Below, piece after piece: positions 9,220 to 20,682 of a stretch of DNA of 64,000 nucleotides. Numbering within the stretch: position 1 is the stretch's first letter; the number at the start of each line of letters is the position of its first letter. Source of the stretch: Azonexaceae bacterium s22 (GTDB lineage: Bacteria; Pseudomonadota; Gammaproteobacteria; Burkholderiales; Rhodocyclaceae). The position numbers were made by a program, and so were the translations under genes. The notes below the pieces were generated by a model. It was not told the origin of the DNA, did no database searches, and saw nothing but the letters and a program-made list of their open reading frames with translations. The DNA lies in assembly GCA_016617495.1 (NCBI GenBank), contig WYCU01000004.1:62001-126000 (forward strand), given 5' to 3'.

Positions 9220-11979
9220 TCAGCCGCTGTTGCGCAGGCCTGAAGCAATCCCGTTGATCGACAGGTGAATCCCGCGTGCGACGCGCTCGTCGGTTTCGCC
9301 GGCGCGGTGGCGCTTCAGGAGTTCCACTTGCAGGTGATTCAGCGGGTCCATGTATGGCGCGCGCAGCATCAGCGACTGCTTGAGCATCGGGTTGTCGGCC
9401 AGGAAGTCTTGCTGGTCGAGGATGGCCAGCTGGTGCCGCCGGGTCAATTCCCATTCCCCACGGATACGGCCGAAGATCTGCTGCCGCAGTGCTGCATCGC
9501 TCACCAGTTCCGCGTAGCGCGAGGCAATGGCCAGATCGGTCTTGGCCAACACCATTTCCATGTTGGACAACAGGCTCTTGAAGAACGGCCAGGCTTTGAC
9601 CATGCGGCGCAAGGTGGCGAGGCCATCGGCATGCTGGGCGAGATAAGCTTCGACAGCGGAACCGAAGCCGTACCAGCCCGGCAGCATCAGGCGACATTGT
9701 GCCCAGCTGAACACCCAGGGAATGGCGCGGAGGTCTTCGATGCGGTCGGAAGCCTTGCGCGAGGCCGGCCGGCTACCGATATTGAGCAGTGCGATTTCGG
9801 AAACCACGGTGGATTGCCTGAAATACGTAGTGAATCCCTCGGTTTCATAGACCAGCCCGCGGTAGGCGCGAAAAGCCTCGGCGGAAAGCGTGTCCATGAC
9901 CGGATGGAAAGGTTCGGCCGGTTCCAGCTTGTTTTCGTGATCGGTCAGGCTGGCTTCCATGGTGGCGGCCAGCAACACTTCCAGATTGCGCCGTCCGGTA
10001 TCGGCCGTGCCGTACTTGGTGGAAATGACTTCGCCTTGCTCGGTCAGACGGATTTGTCCGGAAACTGCGCCGGCCGGTTGGGCCAGAATGGCGTGGTAGG
10101 AGGGGCCGCCGCCGCGGCCGACCGAGCCGCCGCGCCCATGGAACAGGCGCAGGCGAACGCCGTGGGTACGGAAAACCCGGGTCAGCTCGATTTCCGCCTT
10201 GTAAAGTTCCCAACCGGAGGTCAGAAAGCCGCCATCCTTGTTGCTGTCCGAATAGCCGAGCATGACCTCCTGCTCGTTGTCGCGTCCGACCAGCAGTTCG
10301 CGGTACACCGGCAGCCGGAAGAGCCCGTCCATCGTGGCGGCACTCTTCTGCAAATCTTCGATGGTCTCGAACAAGGGGATGATGTTGACGTCGAGACGGG
10401 GCTGCACACCGGGCAGCAGCAGCCCGGATTCCTTGAGCAGCAACGCCAGTTCGAGCAGGTCGGATACCCCGTCGGTCTTCGAGATGATGCAATTGGGCAA
10501 GGCGCCCTTGCCGTAACGCGACCGCAGTTCGCGGGCGGCAAAGAAGATGTCCAGCTCGCCACGGGCCTCCTCGCTGTAGTCGAGATACGGCGAATAAAGC
10601 GGGCGCGGGGTGGCAATTTCCTCCACCAGCAGACGGATGCGCTCGGCCTCCGGCAAGGCTTCGTAATCCGGACAACGGCCGGCGTGGGCCAGCAGTTCGG
10701 CCACGGTGCGCGCATGCACGTCGGAATTCTGGCGCAGGTCGATGGCGGCCAGGTGGAAGCCAAAAATCTGCACCGCGCGCAACAGCCGCCGCAGACGCCC
10801 GCCTGCCAGGCTGGCGCTGCCGTTGAGCTTGAGCGATTGCGCCAGCACCTTCAGGTCGGCGCGGAAGGCCTCCGGTGTGGGGTAGGGCTCGGCGTGGCCG
10901 ATTTCGTGACGTACCGGCTCCACATGGTCGAGCGCGCGCGACGTGGCGGCCAGCCGGGAGTAAATCCCGGACAGGGCGCGGCGATAAGGTTCGTCCGCAC
11001 GCTGCGGCGATTGGTCGGTCGAGGTCTCGGCCAGGGCCAGCAATTCGGGCGTGACCTTGACCAGCAGATCGGAGAGCGGCAGTTCGCCTCCCAGTTCATG
11101 CACTTCTTCGAGGTAATGATTCAGCGCAGCGGCCGATTGCAGGCGCAGGGCTTCGCGCAGGATGTCGGCGGTCACGAAGGGATTGCCGTCACGGTCGCCG
11201 CCGATCCAGCTCCCGATCCGGAAGAAGGGCGGCAACGCCCAGGTCTTGCCGGGGTAGCGCTTTTCGAGCAATTGCGTGGCCTGGATGTAGACCCGCGGCA
11301 ATTCGGTGAAGAAGGTTTCCTTGAAGTAGGAAATGCCGTTCTTCACTTCGTCGATGACCTTGAGGCGCACCGGGCGCAGCATGCGCGATTGCCACAGCGT
11401 CAGGATGGCATTGGCCAGGGCCAGATCGTTGTCCGCCTGTTCTTCCGGCGTCAGTTGCTGGCGTTCGCGTTGATCGAGCAGGCGGGCGATGTCGCGATGA
11501 TTGCGGATCAGGCTCTGGCGCTGGACTTCGGTCGGGTGCGCCGTGAGCACCGGGGCGACCAGGGCATGGGAAAAGAAATCACCGATGGCTTCCGGAGCCA
11601 CCTGCGCGGCATCGAGGGCATCGAGCGCGTGCGCCAGGCTGCCCTCGCGCGGCGGGGAGCCGGCAAGATCGTGCGCGCGGCGGCGACGGATGTGGTGTTC
11701 GTCCTCGGCGATGTTGGTCAGTTGCAGGAAATAGCTGAAGGCGCGCACCACGGCCTGCGTCGTGTCGCGCGGCAAGGGGTCGAGCAGGGCGGCGAGTTCG
11801 TCGCGCGTTGCCGGGTCGCCATTGCGGGCAAAGCGGATGGCCGTCTGGCGCACACGTTCGACGATGTCGAAAATCGCCTCGCCTTCCTGTTCGCGCACGG
11901 TATCGCCGAGCATGCGGCCGAGCAGGCGGATATCGTTGCGCAGGGGTTCTTCCTTCTGGGGCGTGGGGGCTTGGGCCAT
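9220..11979 (-). CDS. ppc: Phosphoenolpyruvate carboxylase
   Basis: Adds bicarbonate to PEP to give oxaloacetate, the main anaplerotic entry to the TCA cycle. The start at 11979 has a perfect AGGAGA site; the frame runs further upstream but overlaps lhgO. Catalytic landmarks: LTAHPTE (catalytic His), GSWIGGDRDGNP, the glycine-rich FHGRGGSVGRGGGP, GYSDSNKDGG (catalytic Lys) and a C-terminus ending in RNSG, matching the conserved buried tail. 919 aa is normal. It shares a strand with the oxidase gene 46 bases upstream. With ppsA, ppsR and the lactate genes it forms a PEP/pyruvate node. Confidence 0.97.
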   Translation of the reverse strand: MAQAPTPQKEEPLRNDIRLLGRMLGDTVREQEGEAIFDIVERVRQTAIRFARNGDPATRDELAALLDPLPRDTTQAVVRAFSYFLQLTNIAEDEHHIRRRRAHDLAGSPPREGSLAHALDALDAAQVAPEAIGDFFSHALVAPVLTAHPTEVQRQSLIRNHRDIARLLDQRERQQLTPEEQADNDLALANAILTLWQSRMLRPVRLKVIDEVKNGISYFKETFFTELPRVYIQATQLLEKRYPGKTWALPPFFRIGSWIGGDRDGNPFVTADILREALRLQSAAALNHYLEEVHELGGELPLSDLLVKVTPELLALAETSTDQSPQRADEPYRRALSGIYSRLAATSRALDHVEPVRHEIGHAEPYPTPEAFRADLKVLAQSLKLNGSASLAGGRLRRLLRAVQIFGFHLAAIDLRQNSDVHARTVAELLAHAGRCPDYEALPEAERIRLLVEEIATPRPLYSPYLDYSEEARGELDIFFAARELRSRYGKGALPNCIISKTDGVSDLLELALLLKESGLLLPGVQPRLDVNIIPLFETIEDLQKSAATMDGLFRLPVYRELLVGRDNEQEVMLGYSDSNKDGGFLTSGWELYKAEIELTRVFRTHGVRLRLFHGRGGSVGRGGGPSYHAILAQPAGAVSGQIRLTEQGEVISTKYGTADTGRRNLEVLLAATMEASLTDHENKLEPAEPFHPVMDTLSAEAFRAYRGLVYETEGFTTYFRQSTVVSEIALLNIGSRPASRKASDRIEDLRAIPWVFSWAQCRLMLPGWYGFGSAVEAYLAQHADGLATLRRMVKAWPFFKSLLSNMEMVLAKTDLAIASRYAELVSDAALRQQIFGRIRGEWELTRRHQLAILDQQDFLADNPMLKQSLMLRAPYMDPLNHLQVELLKRHRAGETDERVARGIHLSINGIASGLRNSG

Positions 11980-12025
11980 GCGGTTCTCCTGGGGGTCAAG
12001 GGTGGGCCCGTCTGGGCGGGCTGGA

Positions 12026-13138
12026 TTAAAAGGGGTTCGGTGCGTCATCAAGCAAATGCCCGGCCACGTACTCGCCGAGGGCCAGGCTGGCGGTGAGGCC
12101 CGGGGATTCGATGCCGAAGAGATGGACGAGGCCGGGGATGCCGTGGGTTTCCTCGCCGGCCACGATGAAATCGCGGGAGGCTTCGTCCGGTGCATGCGGC
12201 TTGGGGCGAATGCCGGCGTAGGCGGGTTGCAGGGCGCCGTCGGGCAGGGCGGGCCAGTAGCGGCGAATGGCGGCGTAGAAAGCTTCCGCACGTTGCGGAT
12301 CGACGGTGTAATCCTCGCGCTCGACCCATTCCACATCCGGGCCGAAGCGGGCCTGGCCGGCGAGGTCGAGCGTGAGATGCACGCCCAGGCCGTGGGCCTC
12401 CGGGGCGGGGTAGATCAGGTGCCGAAACGGGGTCCGACCCGGCAGTGCGAAGTAATTACCTTTGGCGAGATGCAGCGGCGGAATGACTGCGGTGGGCAGG
12501 CCGCTAAAACGATGGGCCAGGGCTTGCGCCCCGAGGCCGGCACAATTGACGACGAAGCGCGAGGCGATGCGCATCTCCGGCGTCTGCAATTGCAGCCCCG
12601 AAGCGGTGCATTCGCCGCTGAGCACGGGCGTTTTCAGGGCCAGCACGGCGCCGTCGCGTTGCGCATCGCCGAGCAGGGACAGCATGAGGGCATGGCTATC
12701 CACGATGCCCGTCGATGGTGAATGCAGGGCGGCCACGGCGCGGAGCGCGGGTTCCCGTTGGCGAATGGCGTCCGCGTCCAGCCAGGTGAGATCGTTAACG
12801 CCATTGGCCGCGCCTTTGTCGGCCAGTTGTTGTAGCGCGGCACACTGGGCCGCGTCGCTGGCGACGATCAGCTTGCCGCAACGGCGGTGGGCGATGCCGC
12901 GCGCTTCGCAATAGGGATAGAGCGCCTCGCGCCCGGCGACGCACAGCCGGGCCTTGAGCGAGCCGGTCGGGTAGTAGATGCCGGCGTGAATGACTTCGCT
13001 GTTACGGGCGCTGATGCCGGTGCCGATGGCTGGCGCCGCTTCGAGGACAAGCACCTCGCGCCCCCGCGCCGCCAGGGCGCGTGCCACGCTCAAGCCGACC
13101 ACGCCGGCACCGATGACCGTACATTCGATCCGTTCCAT
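12026..13138 (-). CDS. lhgO: FAD-dependent oxidoreductase, L-2-hydroxyglutarate dehydrogenase-like
   Basis: Member of the DAO/GlpO flavoprotein family, closest in pattern to LhgO, which oxidises L-2-hydroxyglutarate and passes electrons to the quinone pool. The N-terminal FAD site is [19 protein letters not shown] followed by the acid VLEA. The segment [14 protein letters not shown] is characteristic of the LhgO group, and the C-terminal [20 protein letters not shown] closes the FAD pocket. 370 aa is slightly shorter than typical (~400). Substrate specificity is inferred from these motifs; a related 2-hydroxy-acid or amino-acid oxidase remains possible. It neighbours two other 2-hydroxy-acid (lactate) oxidation systems. 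Confidence 0.82.
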   Translation of the reverse strand: MERIECTVIGAGVVGLSVARALAARGREVLVLEAAPAIGTGISARNSEVIHAGIYYPTGSLKARLCVAGREALYPYCEARGIAHRRCGKLIVASDAAQCAALQQLADKGAANGVNDLTWLDADAIRQREPALRAVAALHSPSTGIVDSHALMLSLLGDAQRDGAVLALKTPVLSGECTASGLQLQTPEMRIASRFVVNCAGLGAQALAHRFSGLPTAVIPPLHLAKGNYFALPGRTPFRHLIYPAPEAHGLGVHLTLDLAGQARFGPDVEWVEREDYTVDPQRAEAFYAAIRRYWPALPDGALQPAYAGIRPKPHAPDEASRDFIVAGEETHGIPGLVHLFGIESPGLTASLALGEYVAGHLLDDAPNPF

Positions 13139-13220
13139 GACCCCCTGCCGAATCCCCGTGACTCGCCCGCCCGTCAGTATGCGGGCGTACGGTCGATTGT
13201 AGCGGCTGCGTGCTGCGCGG

Positions 13221-13667
13221 TCAGTGCTTGCGCACCAGCAGGACGGAGGCTTCGGCCATCTTGGCGACCTGTTCGGCCACGGAACCGAGAATCAGCGTGG
13301 CCAGCCCGCGCTTGCCGTGGCGGCCGATGACAATGAGATCCACGCCCAAGACCTTGGCCTTGTCGACCAGGATTTCGGAAACGCGGCGATTGCGCGCTTC
13401 GAGCAGGATGGTTTCGGCATTCACGCCCTCGGCGCCGGTCAGCGCTTCGGCCAGCAATTGACGGCCGGCATCGGCAATCGCCGCCATCGCGTTGTCGATG
13501 TTCAGCGACGTCGAGAAGGTGCGGCCGTGCATGCCCATCAGCGTTTCGTCGGCGACGTGGGCGATGTAGAGCTTGGCGTTGCTGCACTTGGCGATGTGCA
13601 GGGCTTCGGCCAGCGCGCAGCGGGAGGTGTCGCTATCGTCGATGGCGACGAGGATGGATTTGTACAT
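13221..13667 (-). CDS. Universal stress protein (UspA family)
   Basis: Small cytoplasmic ATP-binding stress protein. The N-terminal [14 protein letters not shown] and the C-terminal nucleotide loop [16 protein letters not shown] (G-2x-G-9x-G-S/T pattern) mark the ATP-binding class. Length 148 aa is standard. AGGAGAACAGC precedes the ATG at 13667. It lies between the LhgO-like gene and dld on the same strand, with gaps of about 80 bases on each side, so it could be part of one operon or be expressed alone. Confidence 0.93.
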   Translation of the reverse strand: MYKSILVAIDDSDTSRCALAEALHIAKCSNAKLYIAHVADETLMGMHGRTFSTSLNIDNAMAAIADAGRQLLAEALTGAEGVNAETILLEARNRRVSEILVDKAKVLGVDLIVIGRHGKRGLATLILGSVAEQVAKMAEASVLLVRKH

Positions 13668-13743
13668 GCTGTTCTCCTTTTAATGGGCTTGGATGGGGGC
13701 GAAAGGTATCAACGATTCGGGGCGCGGTCTGTCAGGGAAAACC

Positions 13744-16509
<2,766 letters not shown>

Positions 16510-16608
16510 GTTTTTTTTGGGGAGGATTGCTGGGGTTAGGGGAGGGGGCGGATTAATTGCCTTTGTGTGTGGCGCTAACGGTTGATGTGGCGCTGGGTAT
16601 TGGCCTTG

Positions 16609-16878
16609 GCGTGGATGGTGGATTTGCGGCTGGTTTCCTTGCCTTTGCGGCAGGCGTGGTCTGTTCGATTGCCGCTGGTTTCCGCGCCTGACGCGCGGGC
16701 GTCGATCGTTGTTTTACGGCTGCTATCCGCGCTTTTGCTGTGGGCGTGGTTTGATGATTTACGGTTGCTTGCCTTGCTGGCGCAGCGGGCGTGGATGATT
16801 GAGTTAGCGCTGGTTTCCTTGCCTTTGCGACAGGCGTGCTCTGTTGATTTGAGGCTGGTTTCCGCGCCTGACGCGCGG
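16609..16878 (+). repeat. Six tandem 45-bp imperfect repeats (left arm)
   Basis: Six consecutive units, each beginning GCGT and containing a form of GGCTGGTTTCC. Units 1 and 5 are close relatives of each other, as are 2 and 6 (shared CGCCTGACGCGCGG), so two unit types roughly alternate. A degenerate partial unit may precede it (16572-16608). Confidence 0.85.
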
Positions 16879-16881
16879 GCG

Positions 16882-16911
16882 TACTTTCTTTTGTTTGCCC
16901 AAAAGAAAGTA
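16882..16911. repeat. Perfect 12-bp hairpin, left side of palindrome
   Basis: TACTTTCTTTTG and CAAAAGAAAGTA separated by six bases, directly following the left 45-bp array. The equivalent hairpin on the right side has a related sequence. Confidence 0.75.
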
Positions 16912-17140
16912 GCCAAAGAAAAAGGCACCCCTGGGTCGGCGCCGGGCAAAGCCCGGTGCCTTGCGCTGCTCGGGAAACCGGGCGGCTCGCATGAACTCGG
17001 CGTCGCCTCAAACAATGCGAGCCGAAATCCCCCGATTTCCCTGCGCTGCTCAGCGCCTCGCAAGGGGCCCGGAAAGGCGTCTCAGGCGAAACGCACCAGG
17101 AGATATTTAGGTTTGGGGAGCGCTGTTCTGCGGAGGGACT

Positions 17141-17178
17141 TTGATTTTTGCCCTTTTTTTCGGGTCGACCGAGACAAT
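17141..17178 (-). repeat. Dispersed GTCGAC repeat, minus-strand copy at palindrome centre
   Basis: On the minus strand it reads ATTGTCTCGGTCGACC, then an A-run and GGGCAAAAATCAAA. It keeps the A-rich tail of the family but lacks the GGCCGGG terminator hairpin. It is the only copy seen in this orientation. Confidence 0.65.
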
Positions 17179-17377
17179 TTCTGCTTTTGCTCTGCCCGAT
17201 ACGTTGCGACGTCTTTCCGGGTCCCCATGTGCCGCGCCGAGCAACGCAGAGGGGCCGGGGGCAGTCGGCTGGCGTTGTTTGAGCCGAAGGCGAGTTTAGC
17301 CAGCCGCCCGGTCCCTTGAGTAGCGCAGGGAACCCGGCGCAGCCGGGCGCAGAACCTGGGGTCGCCTTCTTTTTGGC

Positions 17378-17407
17378 TACTTTTTCTTGGCGAAGCAAGA
17401 AAAAGTA
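17378..17407. repeat. Perfect 12-bp hairpin, right side of palindrome
   Basis: TACTTTTTCTTG and CAAGAAAAAGTA separated by six bases, mirroring the left hairpin and directly preceding the right 45-bp array. Confidence 0.75.
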
Positions 17408-17410
17408 CGC

Positions 17411-17632
17411 CCGCGCGTCAGGCGCGGATAGCAGCACTGAATCAACCATCCTCGCCCACAGCAGAGCTAAGAAAACCAGCGGTAAATCAACCATCCACGC
17501 CTGCCGCAAAGCCAAGGAAACCAGCCGCAAGCCAACAGACCCCGCCCGTGCGTCAGGCGCGGATAGCCGCACCAAATCAACAGACCCCGCCTGTCGCAAA
17601 GGCAAGGAACCCCAAAGTTCCATCAACCCCGC
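17411..17632 (-). repeat. Nearly five 45-bp imperfect repeats (right arm, inverted)
   Basis: Four full 45-base units and one shortened to 42, in inverted orientation relative to the left array (units end in a CGC and contain AAACCAGC). The array runs about 10 bases into the 3' end of lutB, so the last residues of that protein come from it. Confidence 0.8.
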
Positions 17633-19065
17633 TCCCTCACCCGATCCCGCAACCGCTTCGCCGCCGGTTTAAGCGGCTCCCTGACCGAGGTCCAGGCACC
17701 TTGCCGGGAGGGCGTCAGCCAGTTGAACCGGCTGGTGAGCCAGGAGACTGCCCGGTACATCGCCGGGGATCGATAAACGAATGCCCAGCCGCGCCAGATG
17801 GCGGAGACGAGCGGCGAGTAGCCCGCACCCTGGCCGCGCATCGCCGGGTTGGGATGCGGTGCGGAGAAGGCTTCTTCGCGCAGGCGCATGAGCAGTTCGG
17901 GGATGGGGATTTTTACCGGGCAGACTTCGCCGCAGGCGCCGCAGAGCGATGAGGCGGTGGTGAGTCCTGCCGTGGCGTCGAGCCCGAGCATGTGCGGCGA
18001 GACGATCTTGCCGATGGGGCCGGGGTAGGTGGTGCCGTAGGCGTGGCCGCCGATGCGGGTGTAGACGGGGCAGTGGTTCATGCAGGCGCCGCAGCGGATG
18101 CATTGCAGGGTCTTGCGCAGTTGTTCGTCGGCGTAGGCCTGGCTGCGGCCGTTGTCGAGCAAGACGAGGTGGACCTCTTCGGGGCCGTCCTTTTCGCCGG
18201 GCTTGCGCGGCCCGGAGATCATGTTGAAGTAGGTGGAGATGTTCTGGCCGGTGGCGGAACGCGTGAGCAGCGAGTAGAGCGGCGGCACGTGGTCGAGCTT
18301 TTCGACGATTTTCTCGATGCCGGTAATGGCGATGTGCACCGGCGGCACGGTGGTGCACATGCGCCCGTTGCCTTCGTTTTCGACGAGGCACAGCGTGCCC
18401 GTCTCAGCCACGGCGAAATTGACGCCGGAGAGCCCGACTTCGGCTTCCATGAACTTCTGGCGCAGGACGGTGCGGCCGATCTGGATCAGCGCATCGACGT
18501 TATCGGTGTAATCCACGCCCGGCACTTTCTCGGCGAAGAGGCGGGCGATTTCCTCCTTGGTCTTGTGGATCGCCGGCATGATGATGTGCGAGGGCTTTTC
18601 GCCGGCCAGCTGGACGATGTATTCGCCCATGTCCGATTCCAGCGCGCTGATCCCGGCAGCTTCTGCGGCGTGGTTCAGTTCGATTTCCTCGCTGACCATG
18701 GATTTGCCTTTGACCATCAGCTTGGCGTTCCACTGCTGGCAAATGCCGAGGATGATGGCGTTGGCTTCGTCCGGCGTTTCCGCCCAATGCACACGAACGC
18801 CGTTGCGCGTGAGGTTGGCTTCCAGTTGCTCCAGCAGATCCGGCAGGCGGGCCAGGTTGTACTGGCGGATTTGTTCGCCCAGCGTGCGCAGGCTTTCCAG
18901 TTCCTCCGGGTCGGGGAACTGCGCCGCGCGTTTGCTCATCAGGAAATCCATCGCGCCGCGGAAACTCTGGCGCAGGAAAGGCGTGTCGACCACGGCCTTG
19001 GCGCGGGATCGGAAGCCTTCGGCCGGCTTGAAATGCAAGCGATGTTCTGTGATCTGGTCGCTCAT
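17623..19065 (-). CDS. lutB: L-lactate oxidation iron-sulfur protein LutB
   Basis: Component of the LutABC (LldEFG) L-lactate dehydrogenase complex, which oxidises lactate to pyruvate. An N-terminal LUD domain carries KSMVSEEIELN, EAEVGLSGVNFAVAETGTL and ENEGNGRM. It is followed by two 4Fe-4S motifs (CIRCGACMNHCPVY and CGACGEVCPVKIP) and a C-terminal hydrophobic stretch near the end. Start 19065 overlaps the lutC stop as ATGA; the frame runs further upstream only as a shadow of lutC. The extreme C-terminus (RVRERG) is encoded within the inverted 45-base repeat array, so the tail may be a recent change. Confidence 0.95.
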   Translation of the reverse strand: MSDQITEHRLHFKPAEGFRSRAKAVVDTPFLRQSFRGAMDFLMSKRAAQFPDPEELESLRTLGEQIRQYNLARLPDLLEQLEANLTRNGVRVHWAETPDEANAIILGICQQWNAKLMVKGKSMVSEEIELNHAAEAAGISALESDMGEYIVQLAGEKPSHIIMPAIHKTKEEIARLFAEKVPGVDYTDNVDALIQIGRTVLRQKFMEAEVGLSGVNFAVAETGTLCLVENEGNGRMCTTVPPVHIAITGIEKIVEKLDHVPPLYSLLTRSATGQNISTYFNMISGPRKPGEKDGPEEVHLVLLDNGRSQAYADEQLRKTLQCIRCGACMNHCPVYTRIGGHAYGTTYPGPIGKIVSPHMLGLDATAGLTTASSLCGACGEVCPVKIPIPELLMRLREEAFSAPHPNPAMRGQGAGYSPLVSAIWRGWAFVYRSPAMYRAVSWLTSRFNWLTPSRQGAWTSVREPLKPAAKRLRDRVRERG

Positions 19066-19739
19066 TGCGCACCCTCCGGCACGTTCAGCATGAGCACGAC
19101 CAGTTCCTTCGGGCCGTGCGCGCCGTAGGCCAGCGTCTGCTGGATATCGGCGGTTTTCGAGGGGCCGGAAATCAGCAGGCTGTTGGTCGGCAGGCCATCC
19201 TTCCAGCCTTCCGCCGTCATGGCTTCGTAAAAAGTGTTGTAGAGCTTGGTCGCGTCGAGCAGCACGATATGCAGCGGCGGCACCAGCGACATCAGGCGCG
19301 GCTCCAGCGCATCCGGCCAGAGGATCAGCGTGCCGGTTTCGGCAATGGCGGCGCGCGCGGCGGTCAGGCTGGCCGGCGTGGCGGTGAACATCTCGGTTTT
19401 CCAGGCCTCGATGGCCATGTCGTAGGTGGCGCATTCGATGCCCTGCGGCGGCAGGCCGTCGAGCACCTGTTCACCGTGCGGCGTGCCTTCGGCCACCAGC
19501 AATTGCTCGATGCCACGGGCGCGCAGCACGGCGCACAGGGTCTTGAGCCAGTTATCGGCGGTCACGGCATGCACTTCGGCATGCGCCAGTTCGATGAAGT
19601 GGCGGAAACGCCGGGCCTTTTCGGCGGGCGATTCCACCGGGCGATGCGCAGCGAACCAGGCGGCGACATCCGGCGCGGTTGTCGCGGTCGACGGCGAAAA
19701 AGGGCGCAATTTCGCGAGGATGCGGTCACGGGCGTTCAT
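19062..19739 (-). CDS. lutC: L-lactate utilisation protein LutC (LUD domain)
   Basis: Third subunit of the LutABC lactate oxidation system. The LUD domain is marked by AIAETGTLILWPDALEPR and LVPPLHIVLLD. The ATG at 19739 overlaps the lutA stop (ATGA 19736-19739), and its stop overlaps lutB in the same way, so the operon is translationally coupled. Residues 13-21 (RPFSPSTAT) are encoded by an antisense copy of the dispersed GTCGAC repeat, which has evidently been tolerated in the variable N-terminus. 225 aa is normal. Confidence 0.94.
   Translation of the reverse strand: MNARDRILAKLRPFSPSTATTAPDVAAWFAAHRPVESPAEKARRFRHFIELAHAEVHAVTADNWLKTLCAVLRARGIEQLLVAEGTPHGEQVLDGLPPQGIECATYDMAIEAWKTEMFTATPASLTAARAAIAETGTLILWPDALEPRLMSLVPPLHIVLLDATKLYNTFYEAMTAEGWKDGLPTNSLLISGPSKTADIQQTLAYGAHGPKELVVLMLNVPEGAQ
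19678..19693 (+). repeat. Dispersed GTCGAC repeat, copy inside lutC
   Basis: Core GTTGTCGCGGTCGACG followed by GCGAAAAAGGGCGCAATTTC, a diverged form of the A-rich tail. It runs antisense to lutC and encodes part of its N-terminus. Confidence 0.55.
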
Positions 19740-20509
19740 GGGGCCGTCCTCCGCAACAGGAAGCTGGCGATGTGTTCGCCGGGCAGGCTGGCGCTCGTGC
19801 GGCCTTCCTGCCGGTCTTTCCAGGCGGCGTGGCCGAGGATGTTCATCAGGCAGCCGCAGTCGGCGCTGACCACGCGCTCCGCCCCGCTGGCCTTGAGCGC
19901 CTGCACCTTGTCTTCGACCATCGCCCCGGAAATCTCCGGCTGCTTGATCGAAAAGGTACCGCCAAAGCCGCAGCATTCGGACTCATGATCCTGCTGCGCC
20001 AGCGTGACTTGCGAAAGCTCGCCGAGCAGCTTTTTGCCGCTTAAATGCACGCCCATTTCGCGCCGCGCCGAACAGGAGGTGTGCAGCACCACCGTGCACG
20101 CGCTGCCGCGGTCCTCCGGCCGGTAATCCAGCACATCGACCAAAAAGCGGGTGAATTCGTAAATGCGCGGCGAGAGCTTTTCTGCCTGCGCCTTGCGCAC
20201 CGGGTCGGCGGCAAAGAGGGTGGGGTAGTGGTGCTTCATCATCCCCGCGCAGGAGCCGGAGGGCACCACCACCGGCCAATCGTTGGGGAACAGCGTGAGC
20301 TGGTGCGCCGCCACCTTGCGCGCCTCGTCCGGGAAGCCGCTGGTGTAAGCCGGCTGGCCGCAGCAAGTCTGGTCTTCCGGGAAGTGCACGCGCACGCCGA
20401 GGCGTTCCAGCAGGGTGATGGCATCCATGCCGGCACCGGGGAAAAACTGGTCCACGACGCAGGTGGCAAAGAAGTAAACGTCCGTCGGACGCGGGGTGGC
20501 TGGGCTCAT
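19736..20509 (-). CDS. lutA: L-lactate oxidation protein LutA (CCG domains)
   Basis: First gene of lutABC; the two CCG (cysteine-rich) domains bind Fe-S or heme-like cofactors and shuttle electrons. Visible motifs are TCCGQPAYTSGF and SECCGFGGTFS, with paired cysteines CVVDQFFP and CSARREMG. I place the start at 20509, preceded by GGAGACAAG; the frame is open ten codons further, but without a ribosome site. Transcription probably starts near 20562 from the promoter described below, with a FadR-family operator just downstream of it. Confidence 0.95.
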   Translation of the reverse strand: MSPATPRPTDVYFFATCVVDQFFPGAGMDAITLLERLGVRVHFPEDQTCCGQPAYTSGFPDEARKVAAHQLTLFPNDWPVVVPSGSCAGMMKHHYPTLFAADPVRKAQAEKLSPRIYEFTRFLVDVLDYRPEDRGSACTVVLHTSCSARREMGVHLSGKKLLGELSQVTLAQQDHESECCGFGGTFSIKQPEISGAMVEDKVQALKASGAERVVSADCGCLMNILGHAAWKDRQEGRTSASLPGEHIASFLLRRTAP

Positions 20510-20540
20510 CTTGTCTCCGCGAATGTTTTGCAAGGTCAAA

Positions 20541-20551
20541 TGGTAAGACCA
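20541..20551 (-). promoter_or_regulatory. Operator 1 (TGGTCTTACCA) in the lutA leader
   Basis: Eleven-base TGGTCTTACCA on the minus strand. Its TGGT-N3-ACCA form fits the FadR/PdhR/LldR branch of GntR regulators. It sits about 20 bases downstream of the lutA -10 and is identical to two sites in front of the regulator gene. Confidence 0.85.
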
Positions 20552-20568
20552 ATATCTTGTGAAACGAA

Positions 20569-20597
20569 AATTTACGTGAATACCGTAACTTAGTCAA
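20569..20597 (-). promoter_or_regulatory. Promoter of lutABC
   Basis: On the minus strand, -35 TTGACT (20592-20597) and -10 TAAATT (20569-20574) are 17 bases apart, placing the start near 20562 and operator 1 at about +11 to +21. Confidence 0.65.
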
Positions 20598-20620
20598 TTC
20601 ACAGAGGGAAATCCCTAGGG

Positions 20621-20649
20621 TTGCGCATTCGACAAACGCTGATTACAAT
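20621..20649 (+). promoter_or_regulatory. Promoter of the lut regulator
   Basis: -35 TTGCGC (20621-20626) and -10 TACAAT (20644-20649) with a 17-base spacer. Operator 2 begins four bases after the -10, so bound repressor would block initiation. Confidence 0.65.
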
Positions 20650-20653
20650 GTGC

Positions 20654-20682
20654 TGGTCTTACCAATCAATGTGGTCTTACCA
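20654..20682 (+). promoter_or_regulatory. Operators 2 and 3 (two TGGTCTTACCA copies)
   Basis: TGGTCTTACCA at 20654-20664 and again at 20672-20682, 18 bases apart. The second abuts the ATG of the regulator and occupies the position where a Shine-Dalgarno site would be expected. Confidence 0.85.

Larger units (their letters stand above)
16510..17622. repeat. 1.1-kb imperfect palindromic region between dld and lutB
   Basis: No believable gene. Each flank carries an array of 45-base repeats, in opposite orientation. Inside them are two perfect 12-base hairpins (16882-16911 and 17378-17407) and GC-rich arms that are inverted, diverged copies of each other (GTAGCCAAAGAAAAAGG... against its complement). 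The centre (about 17141-17178) holds a minus-strand copy of the dispersed GTCGAC repeat. Long open frames cross it on both strands, but they only reflect the 45-base (15-codon) periodicity and a lack of stops. Confidence 0.85.

Noticed and set aside
16609-16878. Possible CRISPR array because of regular 45-base repeats.
   Set aside because: Units are contiguous without unique spacers, vary in sequence, and no cas genes are near.
16553-17626. Long open frames on both strands between dld and lutB that could be read as repeat proteins with 15-residue repeats.
   Set aside because: They follow directly from the 45-base DNA repeats and exist on both strands and in both arms; no start site, signal or conserved domain is visible, and composition is that of a palindromic repeat region.
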